In this document: piece by piece, positions 42,097 through 52,956 of the stretch
Layout of the letters: each line of letters starts with the position of its first letter
Numbering within the stretch: the stretch's first letter is position 1
From: Limnanthes douglasii subsp. nivea
Lineage: Eukaryota > Streptophyta > Magnoliopsida > Brassicales > Limnanthaceae
Direction of reading: 5' to 3'
NCBI GenBank assembly: GCA_036936605.1
Contig: JAUPFV010000005.1
Span: 74,598,885 to 74,662,884, forward strand
DNA: 64,000 nt
Notes under the pieces: generated by a model
The model's input: the letters and a program-made list of their open reading frames with translations, nothing else
Database searches by the model: none
What the model was told of the DNA's origin: nothing
Program-made: the position numbers and the translations under genes

Positions 42097-44592
42097 ATGG
42101 AGCGGAAAAAGGTTGTAAAGAAGAAGGAGAAAGCGTTAAAAGTCATAGAATCAGAGACTGAAGACCCTGTATTTTTAGAAAGCTACTTTTCCCAAATTAG
42201 CTCACAAGTACGGACACATGGATGCCGTTACCCTTCCTATTTTTAGTGTCTGATATAGTATACCTAGTGACGTTACTGTTAAGGTTCCAAATTTTGGGGA
42301 ACATCCCTTCCAAGCGAAGGAGAATGAAACCTGCTTGTTTACTACTGTGTTTGACCAGGGTCTACGTTTTCCCTTGCCGAGCTTGATCCAAGATTTCTTC
42401 AGTTTTTTGGGCATATACCTGACTCAATTAGTGGCAAATGGCTGGAGAATCCTGTTGAGTATAATCTTTAGTTCACGATTGCTTGGCATATCAATCTTCT
42501 TAGCAGATCTGTTAGTTACAATAAACGTGGCCAAATTAGTTAAGTCTTCTTTTTTTATGCCCAAGTTTCTGGTATCCTGAAAATAGTAGAATTGCCTAGC
42601 TCTGACAAGAACTGAAAAAATTCCTTCGTGTTCGTCTTTCGTAACTAGGAGCATGGAATGAATTACTAAACTTGCAGCTTGAACAAAGGTGGAAGATCAA
42701 ATGTAAGGAACACACCAGCATAAATTTGTGTTGTTACTGACTTTGTGCCACTACTAACTGAGATGTTTACATGCGCAGGTGAAGGAAAACACCAGGAGGG
42801 GTGTAAGGAGGGCTTACCAGAGGGATCTGTCAACTCGCTTATTAAATTTTCAAATTTATCAATTTTTAGGTGGTTACAAGATTATTTACTCAGGTCAACT
42901 ATTTACAAGCTGGGTTGTGGCCGATTGCTAAGTTAACCATTACAGTAGGCGGGACACTAATCATAACTGATACTTGAGAGAAAGCAACAACTACTTATTT
43001 AAGGGCATTAATGGAACAGTGCTACAAGGATAGGAATAGCACTAGAGTATTCTTGTCGATCCCTCGTGGTAGTAATTTAAGGGAAGCAGAAGGATCCTCA
43101 TCCTTACAAGTTCACTTGGAACACGAGGGAAAGGTGTTAAGTGTCGAAGGGGCTGTTGGAGAGAATGATGCTCTTCCAGTAAGCAATGTTAATCTGAATC
43201 AAGCACGTCGATTCCACGTTGTGGAGAATTAAGAAAAAGACTTACATTAATAGATTCCTCTATTAAAATGTTCAAAAGTGATAGTGGATGCATTCCAACT
43301 AGAAACACGGAACCAAAGTTGATTGATGAAGAAGAAATTAACGAGGGTCCGATACCGGATGGCCAAGATGGACAACCCCCCTTGTTAGCGATGGATAAAA
43401 TTAGAGAGAAAGATCTCGACGTGATCAATTTAGATGTGGCTCAGGCAGAGGGGCAGATGAGCCAGGCATAGGGTGTTAATGATGAGTACGGCTCCAAGAA
43501 GTAAATCTCTGAACATATAGCTTGTGGGATAAATCATTTTGTTAAAACTGGAGTGCGGCCTATATTTGTATAGGATGTGGGTAGTGAAGCAAATTGTGTC
43601 AATATAGTGAGGCTTGATAATGTTCTCACAAAATGTCACAAATCAAGGTCGAGTGGGTCTGACGCAGTGTTGGAAGAGTTGTCGTTCTCCAAGATTTCCA
43701 TGTCGAGGCCTTCAATCCTAATGTTCAAACAATTAAAGAGATGTCATGAGCTGTTGTTTTATGACAATATGTTGATGAGTGAGATACTTCAGAGGCAGGT
43801 GGAGCTGGCGATAGAGGTAATTTGATAAAGGTGAGTAGTGTTCATTTATAATCAATCATGTTGTGCTGAATACAATGTTGTTGGCAGATGTCGGATGCAG
43901 ATATGCAAGCGATAGAGAAATGGTAACCGGAACTTATGTTCTTTGGGTCTGTTAGAGGGTTGACTATTGAGCTCGCCCGATACAAGCATGCATATGGCTC
44001 GGCCAAAACCTATAAGCCTAACATTGTACATGAGAAAGGATAATTAGATAAGGAGGTCACACTACTACGAAGTGCTCGAGATGCATGCAAGCATAAGAAT
44101 AAGGAATTAACTACTGAAGTTGTGGTGTTGATATCCCAAAATAATGGTTTTGTTAAAAGGAATGATGATCTTATGTCCCAAAACACTGAGCTGCTAACTC
44201 AAGAGATGGCACATGTAATGAGGTTAAAAGAGCAAGCAGATCACATCACGGGACTTGTGATCGAGAATAGGAATATGAAGGCCTCGATAAATGATCCGCA
44301 AGTGCATATGGAAACTCAACGTCAAAAAAAACTGTAGAAAGCCAAGGTCAATTTAGAACAGCAAGAAAAAGAGGTGATGGATATTGTTATGGACATGGTA
44401 GTAAATAGTCAAAGAAAGATGTTGGTCGAACTATTAAAATTGAACCTTGGAATTAAATTCGAGCCTTTTAATAAGTTCGCTCCTCAGTTTGGAAATCTTG
44501 AAGGTGGAAATGGGATTATCCTAGGAGCGAATCCTCTTATTCCAGAGGTTGGCGCATCAGTTATCCTATTGGAAACAGACATCGGGGAGTAG
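42097..44592 (+). pseudogene. Antisense additional ORF of Tat-1 (Transposase_28-like), broken
   Basis: Plus-strand, opposite to Gag-Pol, between pol and the 3' LTR. It starts MERKKVVKKKEKALKVI at 42,097. The piece at 42,335-42,580 (PSLIQDFFSFLGIYLTQL, then VANGWRIL) fits the P...R..L..LG..P.QL.PN.WR pattern of the Pfam family called putative gypsy type transposon (PF04195, Transposase_28), followed by FFYAQVSGILKIVELPSS as in its F.......LP.S.KGWK segment. Later pieces at 43,011-43,825 and 44,122-44,592 are rich in Glu, Gln, Leu and Met and look like coiled coil (LLTQEMAHVMRLKEQADHI). The function of such ORFs is unknown. Stops and frameshifts are numerous. Confidence 0.65.
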
Positions 44593-44829
44593 CTGAAGCG
44601 AACAAAAAAGGCTTAACCATCGGTTACTCTTAATCCATGATTGTAGAAACGTTATGAACTACGTGTTTTGTTACTTGTTCCTTTTCGTGTGGCACTTTAA
44701 GTGCAAGATTTTGTTTTATTTTCTTATCCACGGTATGTGGATGAGTAACTAATGTTGTGAGACTTTATGGAGATGTATGTTTGTTTATGTTTAGTTAATT
44801 CAGGAGAGTTCCTTATAAGGTCGAGCTCA

Positions 44830-45240
44830 TTATGGTTCATTGCGTAGCTTGGTAGGATAATTATCGCGGAGAGCTTTCTGTGATCCATTGCGTGGCCCTA
44901 AGAAGGCTTGACTTGATAGTAAGTTTGCTTATATACCGTGTACAAGGTATGCGGCTCAGGATGGCCTTTATGTAGCCTGTGGGCATGGCCAATTAGCTTG
45001 ATCGTATATAGACTCTATGATATGAGATCGGTATGGCCCCTTGCGTATCCCGTAGGCGTGGTCATTGAACCTTTCGCTAATTATAAGGACGGAGATATAA
45101 ACAAACATACGTTATGACGAAAGCATAAAATATTTATTAATGAGTAAAGTTACAGCCTGATGCCTCGTTAAAAAAACCCTCCGCTCCATCAGGAGGGAAA
45201 TAGAGCGCATCGTATATCCTTACAGCTCAGATATAAATTA
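44830..45240. repeat. Degenerate repeats in the 3' region of Tat-1
   Basis: Related phrases ttcattgcgtagc (44,836), ccattgcgtggcc (44,885), atggcctttatgtagcc (44,961) and tatggccccttgcgtatccc (45,032) lie 49-76 bases apart. The block cctcgttaaaaaaaccctcc at 45,156 is shared with Tat-2 (57,889). This is the same position where Tat-2 has a regular 47-bp array. Confidence 0.5.
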
Positions 45241-46240
45241 AGATGGTTGATATTACAAGGATACTTTAGATAATAGCCCTCTGCATCCGCTAAGCAATAG
45301 GCTCCACTATGTACTTTGGAGATCATTGTGTATGGTCCATCCCAGCTAGGCCATAACTTGCCTGAAGCTTTATCGCCCGAGCCTTAAAAAGTCTTATTTA
45401 TTACCATGTCACTAACATTGAAAATTTATAGTATGAGGGGTGTCTTGAAATAACCTCTCATTAAACTCTTGTAATGTTCTGCTCAGACTCGCGCTCAGTC
45501 TCGACGCTCCTCAATGAGGTCGACCTCAACTACTCTACCGTCGTCGTTATGGTCCTCGTCATAGGTTTCCACACGGTGGCTCGGTATTATGACCTCGGTC
45601 GGGACTACTGCTTTGCTTCCATAAACTAAAATAAAAGAAGTATCGTTTGTAGTTGTGTGCGGTGTGGTTCGATAGGCCCACAATATTTTGGGCAGCTTGT
45701 CTTGCCATTTGCCTTTTGCTTTCTCTAACTTCTTTTCAATACCCTCTAGAAAATTCCTATTAGTAACTTCCACCTGACCGTTAGCCTGAGGTCCTACCAA
45801 ATCAATCCCCATTTCTCAAATGGGAAGAGAATGGGTACATGCTCCATCAGCTGGGTCAGTAGGTGCCCCGTATTGGCAAATTGTTGACATTGATGCCATC
45901 GTTGAACTAGTTGTTCAGCATCGGCACCTAACTCTGGCCAGTAATAACCAGCGAGTGGAAACTATTTGACTAGACTTTGGTAACCGTAATGTGCTCATGC
46001 CTCTCCAGTATGCAGATCACGTAGAATTATAGCTGCTTCTTCTCGATTTAGACATCTGAGAAATAGTCGGGTGGCATTTTTGCGATACAAAACATCATCT
46101 AAAAAACAAAACATTTGGCAACCTGTTTCCGAAGCATTCGAGTTGCTGCCTTCTCAGTTGGTAGAATGGCAGAGTTAAGATAGAGCAAGTAACATTTCAT
46201 CTAATCATCGACGTTGCAGATTGTATGCACCCCGTCACAT
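45241..46240 (-). pseudogene. Tat-1 integrase with its catalytic core deleted in frame
   Basis: Upstream part, in pieces (46,240-45,850): EKAATRMLRKQVAK, then a decayed zinc-binding region and QLVQRWHQCQ. The open frame 45,495-45,812 begins MGIDLVGP and continues directly as QANGQVEVTNRNF, LPKILWAYRTTPHTTT and AVVPTEVIIPSHRVETY. In the family about 95-100 residues normally lie between GIDLVGP and the QANGQVE segment, including the second catalytic Asp (TDNG). They are absent, and the frame is kept. The first Asp (GID) and the Glu (QVE) remain. The protein could not be an active integrase. Confidence 0.8.
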
Positions 46241-47960
46241 AAAGGAATGAGCTCTGTTGTGGGCAGTTGTTGCATGATAATGAGTGGATTATCCCCTGAG
46301 TTTGCGGCCTTTGTTAGGTTGTCCGCGGAGCTGATCTATCTGCGTGAAACCTGCTCATATTGCACTTTGACGAATTTTGACTCACATTCTTTGAGTACCA
46401 CCAAGTTTCCTCGAGTCCCTTCTTGTTTAGCGTCATAGATGCCTTGAGTTTGGTTCATCATCAACTGCGAATCTGAACGTATCTTGAGATTACGGGCCCC
46501 ACATATTAGTGCCAATTTCATACCACAAATAACCGGTTCGTGCTCTACTATATTATTAGTCACTGGGAAGTTGAAGCGAACCACTTGTTGAATCTCGTCT
46601 CCTGTAGGAAGATGTATAATAATACATGCCCCTCCTCCTGACGTGCTCGATGCTCCGTCAGTTTCTATTATCTATTCTGGTAAGTCTAGCAAAGGTTGTG
46701 CATTATGCTTGTCTGGAAACGTGTCCATTGGTAAAGCAAACTCGGTTAGAAAGTCCGCTACGGCTTGTCCCTTGATCCCTGTGCGCGGTTCAAACTGGAG
46801 TAATCCCCGAGCTCGATGCTCCACTTAGTCAGTCTCCTCGAAGCCTCCGGCTTCTGCATGACAGATTTAAGAGGGAATAATGTTCGAACAATTACGGCAT
46901 GACCCTGAAAGTAGGGGTGCATTTTCCGCGCGGTTATGACCAATCCTAACGTGAGTTTTTCCAAATTGAGGTATGTAGTCTCTGCATCGACCAACGTCTT
47001 GCTATCGTAATATAGAGGATGTTGAACTTCTGCTGGCTCTCTTACTAAGACCACGCTGACAAAAAATTATGAAACCGATTAATAGAGGAACAACAATTCC
47101 CCCAAAACGGAAGCAGATAATATTTCCGGCGACATAAGCTAGTTTTTTAGTTCGGTAAATGCCATGTTGCATTCCTCAGTCCATTCGAACTTTTTGGCTC
47201 CCCGTAATATCTCAAAAAATGGATGGCTTTTGTTGGAAGCTTTCAAGATAAAGCGGGAGTCTACTGCTAAGTGTCAGGTGAGATATTGAACTTTCTTGAT
47301 ATTTCTTTGTGGTTCTATTTGGATAACCGCTTGTAATTTTACTGGGTCGGCCTCGATCCCTTTCTTGCTGACAACATATCGTAGTAACTTCCTGTGCCAA
47401 ACTCCAAGCAAACATTTTACTAGATTGAGCTTTAGGTTGAACTGCGTAGTAGATCGAAGACCATTCGTAGCGTCAAGAGATGTTGCTCATCCATGTGATT
47501 GGATTTAGGCCTTCAGATGCTGACCCAAGTGATCGGAAGAAATATGGTTGATCAGCTGCTGATATGTTGATCCTGCATTATTTAGTCCAAATGGCATGAC
47601 CGTGTAGCAGTAGAGCCCTCTTTTAGTCTAAAACGCAGTATACTCTTCGTCAGTATGGTCAAGGCGTATCTGATTGTACCCAGAATATGCATCCATAAAT
47701 GATAAAAATTTACATTCTAAACCTGAATCCACTAGCTGGTCGATACTGGGTAATAGGAATGCATCTTTCGGACATGCCTTGTTCAGATTGGTAAAGTCAG
47801 CACACGTGCGCCACTGACCCCCTTTCTTTTTACTAGGACTGGGTTTGTTAACAACAGTGGATATCGTGTCGGTCAGATATGGTCGAGCCTAGACAGCTTT
47901 GTCCCTTTTGCATAAATAGCCTCTTACTTCTCTGTGGAGAAAGATCCCCGCTTCTACCGC
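46241..47960 (-). pseudogene. Tat-1 RT and two RNase H blocks, broken
   Basis: RT pieces on the minus strand run from about 47,960 to 47,060; GSTATRSCHLD (about 47,600) is a decayed CF.D.I-like palm region, and later ADPVKLQ and LRGAKKFEWTEECNMAF give the thumb/connection. The first RNase H is at 46,758-47,054: PLYYDSKTLVDAETTY, LEKLTLGLVITARKMHPYFQ and TEASRRL-like KPEASRRLTKWSIEL. A second, archaeal-type RNase H follows at 46,336-46,584: NIVEHEPVICGMKLA, RSDSQLMMNQTQGIYDAKQE. Two RNase H blocks mark the Tat lineage. Stops break every part. Confidence 0.75.
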
Positions 47961-48099
47961 ACCGACTTCATAAAAAAATGATAGCCAATTTGTGGTAGAT
48001 GATTAATAAATCAACAATTGAAACATCATTGGCTTCCCATGTGAACACATCAAAATTTATTTCTGATATTTCTATCAACAACTGTTTAAAAAGAATGTG

Positions 48100-48960
48100 T
48101 AGATAATTACATAAACAAAACGTTTGACCTTTGGCCAGTACTTCCTCTGCTAAGTCTGGCGGCTCTGCCTTTGGTTGTTTTGTCTCCCTGGAGTCATCCA
48201 CGGGCTCGGGTGAGGGAGTTGTATGACCCTCGGTTACTACTCCCTCCTCACCAATTGATTGTTATCTCAAGGGTTTGGCCGAATCCACCGTCACCGCATA
48301 GCACGCCCTTGTAGTACGTTGGCTTCCTCTAATTATGCATACTGTGTATCCAACCGTGTACTTTATGCATTGCCTTAAGGTGCATGGTGTGACCTTCATT
48401 CGATGTAGCCATGGTCTACCAATTATTTCATGGTAGGAACTGGGAGCATCCGATATCATGAATAAATTTTTGAGCTCGTGCTTTGTGGTTCCGTGACCTG
48501 CCTTAACCATTAGATTTACCTCACATACGCATTGGGATACTTGTCCGTCGTAACCTTGTATGGATTATTTATGATCAAAGGGTATATTTGGAATATTTTT
48601 TTATCTCTTTCAGATATTTATCGTTGGAGTGGAGGGTACAGAGATAAAAGAGGTGTATTCTAGTTATTAAGTTTTTCTCACCCTCTTAAATGACGGTGGT
48701 TGGGGTATTTATACTTGTTTTATGACCCATGGGCTCTTCGGATCGGACTTTGGATTTAGGTCGATCTTCAAATCCCAAAACCTAAACGGGTTAGAATAGG
48801 TTAGCACATAGGTGAGTCATGATTTACTTAGTCGTACTGTTCATCATATGTTTGGTGCAAAATATGTAGGAATTACCCCTTTGGTTTAGGGAGTAGTGCC
48901 CTTCCAAAAATATCTGAACCTATCATAACCGACCAATATTCGCTGAGTTATCTTGAATGG
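48100..48960 (-). pseudogene. Tat-1 protease region, broken
   Basis: The open frame 48,262-48,510 reads HELKNLFMISDAPSSYHEII and GRPWLHRMKVTPCTLRQCIK, the conserved segment after the active site in plant gypsy proteases (F.V.D....YN.ILGRPWL......ST.H...K). The active-site part upstream cannot be read with certainty, and 48,560-48,960 is decayed. Confidence 0.7.
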
Positions 48961-48989
48961 TGGGATATTATTCATTCTGTCATAACGTG

Positions 48990-50716
48990 TTACTAGTTAC
49001 TTTTGATCGTCTCTCGGTATTAGGATCTTCATTGTTGACCAGCTTAGACCGCCCCCTCTCAATAGTGAACAACCACTGTTACTTTCTTTTATCTTTTGGG
49101 GCATCGTTGCTCGTTTTTTCCTTAACGACCGGATCCACCTCCTCTCTCTGCTTGGGTCTCCTTTGGTAATCATGTCTCTTGATGAAATGGACGAGTTATC
49201 CATTGTCTATCAGCCTCTGAATCTCTTTCCTAAGTTTCCAACACTCGTCGGTTGGATGCCCGTGATCACCGTGTTATGAATAAAAATACCTCTTTAAAGG
49301 TTTGAAACTAGGTGCACTCATTACCCATGGTATCTGGTATTTTGTCCTCCTCTTAGTTCAGTCGTACATGACCTATATATTTTTGCTCAGTGGGGTGAAC
49401 TTTCTAGACGGATTCTCATAATATTGCGGTCGTCAGCTCACCATTGGTATTTTTTTTCGTTCTAGGATTCCTCCCTTAGGGTATGCGGTGTGTCGGTTAG
49501 GTAAATCTTCTTTTCAAGCATCGTCTACACGTATGAATGTGTTTGTTCAGGCGATGAGATCCCCCATCACCTCAGCGGGAAACCTAATCAAGTCGGCGTA
49601 CAACTCCCTCCTCCGGTCTAGACGCCTCTTGAGCGAGGCCACAACCATGTTCTCTTGCAGGTCTGGGAGCGCATTGATAGCATGAACAAAATGCTTGACA
49701 TAACTTTTAAGGGACTCACCTCACCTTTGGTTGAGATCCATAATGTAATCGCGCTCGCACCTCAGTTCCTTGTCGCCAACAAAACACTCCATGAACGTCT
49801 TCCATAGGTCGGAAAAATCATGGATAGATCTTTGGGAAGGCTGCTAAACCAATCCATGGCGTTTCCTTTAAGACTCATCGAGAGTGCTCGGCATAGCATG
49901 ACATCATCAGGATTGAATTCCATCATGATATTGTGAAACTGTTTCTAGGTGTCTTTGTGGATCGTTTGTGTCGTTATAGGCCTCCATCCAGAAAGGATTG
50001 AATTTCCTTGGCAACTGGACCTCCAAGATTTCTTCTGCAAAAGGAGACTCCTTAAGAATATAATTTGATATTCGAGGTCTTACCTAATTGTAATCAATAT
50101 CAGCCTCCTCCATGTCTCTTTTACAAATGGCGCGGTGCACTTCCTTCCTCGACTTGGCCTCTTTGGATCGCTTTCTACTTCTACTCTCTCCCTTTCTCTG
50201 TTTCTTATCATCGCACTTAAATGATCCGTCTCCCTTATTGATGTAGCTTTCATCAGGTCCGAACGGGTGATTAGCACGGCTTGCTCCCTTTTCCTTAGCA
50301 GTTAGAGCGTTGAGTGCATCAATCATCCCTGCTAGGGTTGCATGCATCACCTGATCCCGAGCGTCCTGCTCGCACGCTACCCAGAGTTGTTCTTGATGGA
50401 GATTTTGGAGTTGCTTCTCTAGTTTTCAGAATGTCGGTGCTACTATCGGGTTCTCATTGAGGACCTCATGCATGATATGGGTTGTTACCAATACGGTGGG
50501 GTTGATTTCTGGCTCGGTGACGATCATCGGTTGTACCACTTTTGTGACTGGCTCCATTGGTACAGTTGGAGTCGTAACCACGATATCTGGGCCGGCAGCT
50601 ACGGTAGGGTTTGTTGTGTCTAGCCTTACCGGTCGATTTACTCCAGCTCTCCGATCCACAACTACTTCACTCGTTTTTGGGTTCTTTCTCTCAATCTCTA
50701 ACCTAGTTACTACCAT
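48990..50716 (-). pseudogene. gag: Tat-1 Gag, broken
   Basis: Starts at ATG 50,716 (MVVTRLEIERKNPKTSEV) near the PBS, with an N-terminal Pro/Thr/Val-rich part to 50,426. The core is spread over 49,490-50,020: KFNPFWMEAYNDTNDPQRHL, WKTFMECFVGDKELRCERDY, RGESLKSYVKHFVHAINALP. The linker near 49,200-49,270 reads HGHPTDECWKLRKEIQRLID, the H.HDTE.C..L...IE.LI signature between Gag and protease of plant gypsy elements. Frameshifts and stops interrupt it. Confidence 0.75.
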
Positions 50717-50751
50717 GGTTTTCTTACTTTTTTGAATAAATGCTTTATCAC

Positions 50752-50769
50752 TTTCCCACAGACTGTGCC
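50752..50769 (-). promoter_or_regulatory. PBS-like site of Tat-1
   Basis: tttcccacagactgtgcca on the plus strand corresponds to the tggcgccgtctgtgggaa motif usually found after the 5' LTR of Tat-type elements, with two or three changes. It lies 11 bases from the 5' LTR. Confidence 0.6.
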
Positions 50770-50780
50770 AAATTTTTTAA

Positions 50781-51369
50781 TGATAATAACAAAGTAAACT
50801 GCCAAATAGTAAATTATGTTATCAAAGAAGAAAGAAATTACATTGATCATGGTTCTATCCCGTTATTTATACTTTCTCCTGCGGTTATTCCCCATCACTC
50901 CACTATTTGATAATTACACGTCTTAACTGCATTTACATCATGAAACCTAATTTAAAGGTCGTTACATAAATGGTTTGACTGATTCTTATATTGTGGCCCG
51001 AAGTCGTTGCTCTGACTATCATTTGTTATACGAGGTGCACAGTCAGCTCTGCTTATTTAATATCCTGGGCACTCGTCTAATCTTTCTCTTATCAGTTATA
51101 CTCTTTATGGATTTCATTCACGGAAGAGACGGAGCAGCAGAGACCAAGCTCTTGTCCAATCGTTTCTTTTCTGATCGGTGTCCTTTCTGCTCAGCATTCG
51201 TCTGACCTTAGTCAAAGTCTGGTTATCTCCTCATGACTTCGTCTTTCATTTTCCTTATTCGGTGAAGTCCACCAACCTACTGGTTTGGTTTTGGTCGTAC
51301 TTTCTTTTGACTACTTTACACGCTCGGCCTATGACCCGCTCTACACGACTATGTATGTTTATTCTCTCA
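50781..51369 (-). repeat. 5' LTR of Tat-1
   Basis: 589 bp from tgataataac to attctctca, homologous at both ends to 41,411-41,640. PBS and gag follow in element orientation. On its other side lies internal-type sequence, not host DNA. Confidence 0.8.
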
Positions 51370-51670
51370 TTACGATGATTACCCCTTTATCAGGTATTAT
51401 GACCTCGACCAGGACTACTGCTTCACTGTTATAGACTAAAACAAAAGGAGTATCGTATGTAGTTGTGCGCGGTGTGGTTCGATAGACCCATAAAACTTCG
51501 AGAAACTTGTTTGGCCATTTGCCTTTTGCTTCTTCTAACTTCTTTTTAATACCCTCCACATGACCGTTAGTCTGAGGATAATAGGGCGTGGAGAAATGTT
51601 GGCCTATCTTGAATGGGTTACAGAAGGCGGTAAGTATGATATTTTGGAACTATAGGCCATTGTCGGTAAT
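51370..51670 (-). pseudogene. Integrase fragment of another Tat copy joined to the LTR
   Basis: Minus strand: ITDNGL (second catalytic Asp), QHFSTPYYPQTNGHVE (catalytic Glu), GIKKKLEEAKGKWPNKFL and VLWVYRTTPRTTTYDTPF, ending EVIIP at a joint with taaaggggtaatcatcg, which resembles the PPT side of the element. Eight codons present in Tat-1 after the Glu (VTNRNFLE) are missing here. It has the integrase portion that Tat-1 lacks, so it comes from a different copy. Confidence 0.7.
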
Positions 51671-52163
51671 TGGAGTTGTTTGGACATCTATCATCGTGAG
51701 CAGGAGCCCTGGACTTTCGATCACCATGAAGATGTAATATGCATTAGAGGTGGAGCTGGATTTGAGAAAGAGTTTGAACATAAGGGTGAAGATATGGATG
51801 CATCTACAGAATCTATTTTCAAGCTGAGTTCGGGTTGGGCTTTTCAAAGGAAGTTCAACCATTGCTGGTATTGGGTTTTGACTAGAAGTTTGATGGGTCA
51901 AAGGCTTCAGATGGTCAAACTTTAGAGCAATTGTCAAGTCTTACTCGGTTTGATCTTGGGATAGATCAGATGGATGTTGCAACCGCTTTCTTGGACGTAA
52001 TAGGTTGGAAGATTGGTCTATTGAGGATGATTTCCTTGTTAGAGTTTATAGACTGCATGGGAAACGATCATTTTAGGTGTGTAGGTGGACAGTTTGTCTT
52101 CAGTGAGTAGTTGGAGCGTCGGGGTAACAGATACTTTAGTCACTATAAACCTAGGTCGAAAAT
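51671..52163 (+). pseudogene. Outer copia, 3' internal fragment with an RT scrap
   Basis: Starts with the 55-base stretch repeated from 41,346-41,400 (gttgtttggacatctatcat). The frame at 51,680-51,925 (81 codons) has no known motif. At about 51,930-52,030 TRFDLGIDQMDVATAFLD, then bases fitting a decayed G.LEE.VYM, match the copia RT segment FDLE..Q.DVKTAFL.G.LEE.IYM. The purine-rich ttggagcgtcggggtaacag (about 52,110) may be the PPT. Everything between this RT scrap and the LTR is lost. Confidence 0.6.
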
Positions 52164-52956
52164 TGTTAACTGTATGCTAGAAGTAACTCAAAGTATAATA
52201 TTTTTTTTATCAATCTTCTATATTAATTAAATTTCTACGTTAATCAAATATTCTAAATTAAATCTATTTTTCCTATATTAATTAGATCGACTATATTAAT
52301 TAGATTTCTTTACTAATTAGATATTCTATATTAATTAGATTTCATATATTAATTAGATTTTTATATAATCAAATATTATATATTAGTTAGATCTTTTGGT
52401 CTTCTATATTAATTGGGTCTTTTCTATTAAGTAGATTCTTTAATTAATAAAGTAAGACTTATCACAACCGGCCTATACGAAGAAGGAGATATTGGTTTCC
52501 AATATGTGACATGACGTGATGTGAGCTCCGTATTTCTTCAAAGAGAGAAACCAACTTTAATTCTTTTGAGAGATAAGTGAAGTGAGAGATAAACAATGAA
52601 GATAGGATTCTCTGAATCACGTCATACTTTGTTACAAAGAGTAATTGAGTCTTTTGTGTTTGAGAGTCTTTTTGTAACCTGCTTATTTATAAAAGGAGTG
52701 TCTGTGACCCGTAGATGTAGAATTTCCTTACAATACGAATCACATTAAATCTCTTGTTGTGGATTGATTTATTTTTCCTATTCTTTCTTGTTAACTTTTT
52801 TCTTGAAATAAGGTAAGAACTGAAGCTTTTTTCTTGAAATTGGTAGGTGTTCACCAATTGTTGCTCACTGCTTCAGTTGAGTGGTTAGGATTCAGCCTAA
52901 CGAGTCTTGTTAGGGTTGGGTCGGATCTTGTTCAGATATTGATGGTTTCTCTAACA
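52164..52956 (+). repeat. 3' LTR of the outer copia
   Basis: 793 bp from TGTTAACTGTATGCTAG to ctctaaca, aligned with 40,066-40,851, including the attaattagat array and tttataaaagg. Confidence 0.85.

Larger units (their letters stand above)
41411..51369 (-). mobile_element. Old Tat-type Ty3/gypsy retrotransposon (Tat-1)
   Basis: About 10 kb reading right to left: 5' LTR (50,781-51,369), PBS-like site, Gag, protease, RT, first RNase H, second RNase H, integrase, a repeat-rich 3' region, an antisense additional ORF and a shortened 3' LTR (41,411-41,640). Two RNase H-like blocks and an antisense ORF after pol are traits of the Tat lineage. The LTRs are diverged (about 18% where aligned), so it is old. 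No target duplication is seen, and internal-type sequence follows the 5' LTR (51,370-51,670). Confidence 0.85.
40066..52956 (+). mobile_element. Old plus-strand copia (outer copia) hosting a Tat-type gypsy
   Basis: Two direct LTRs (40,066-40,851 and 52,164-52,956), TGTTA...TAACA ends, with a near-matching 5-bp flank. The plus orientation is supported by the TATA boxes and by copia RT text at 51,960-52,030. Only fragments of its own coding region remain on each side of the nested gypsy sequence at 41,411-51,670. LTR divergence is roughly 15% by eye, so it is old. It probably inserted into the MULE relic. Confidence 0.8.

Noticed and set aside
42097..44592. Additional ORF of Tat-1 as an envelope gene
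   Set aside because: No signal peptide, no transmembrane segment and antisense to pol; the PF04195-like text explains it better.
41406..51374. 5-bp target duplication for Tat-1
   Set aside because: gttaa on the left and ttacg on the right do not match, and the right flank is internal retroelement sequence.
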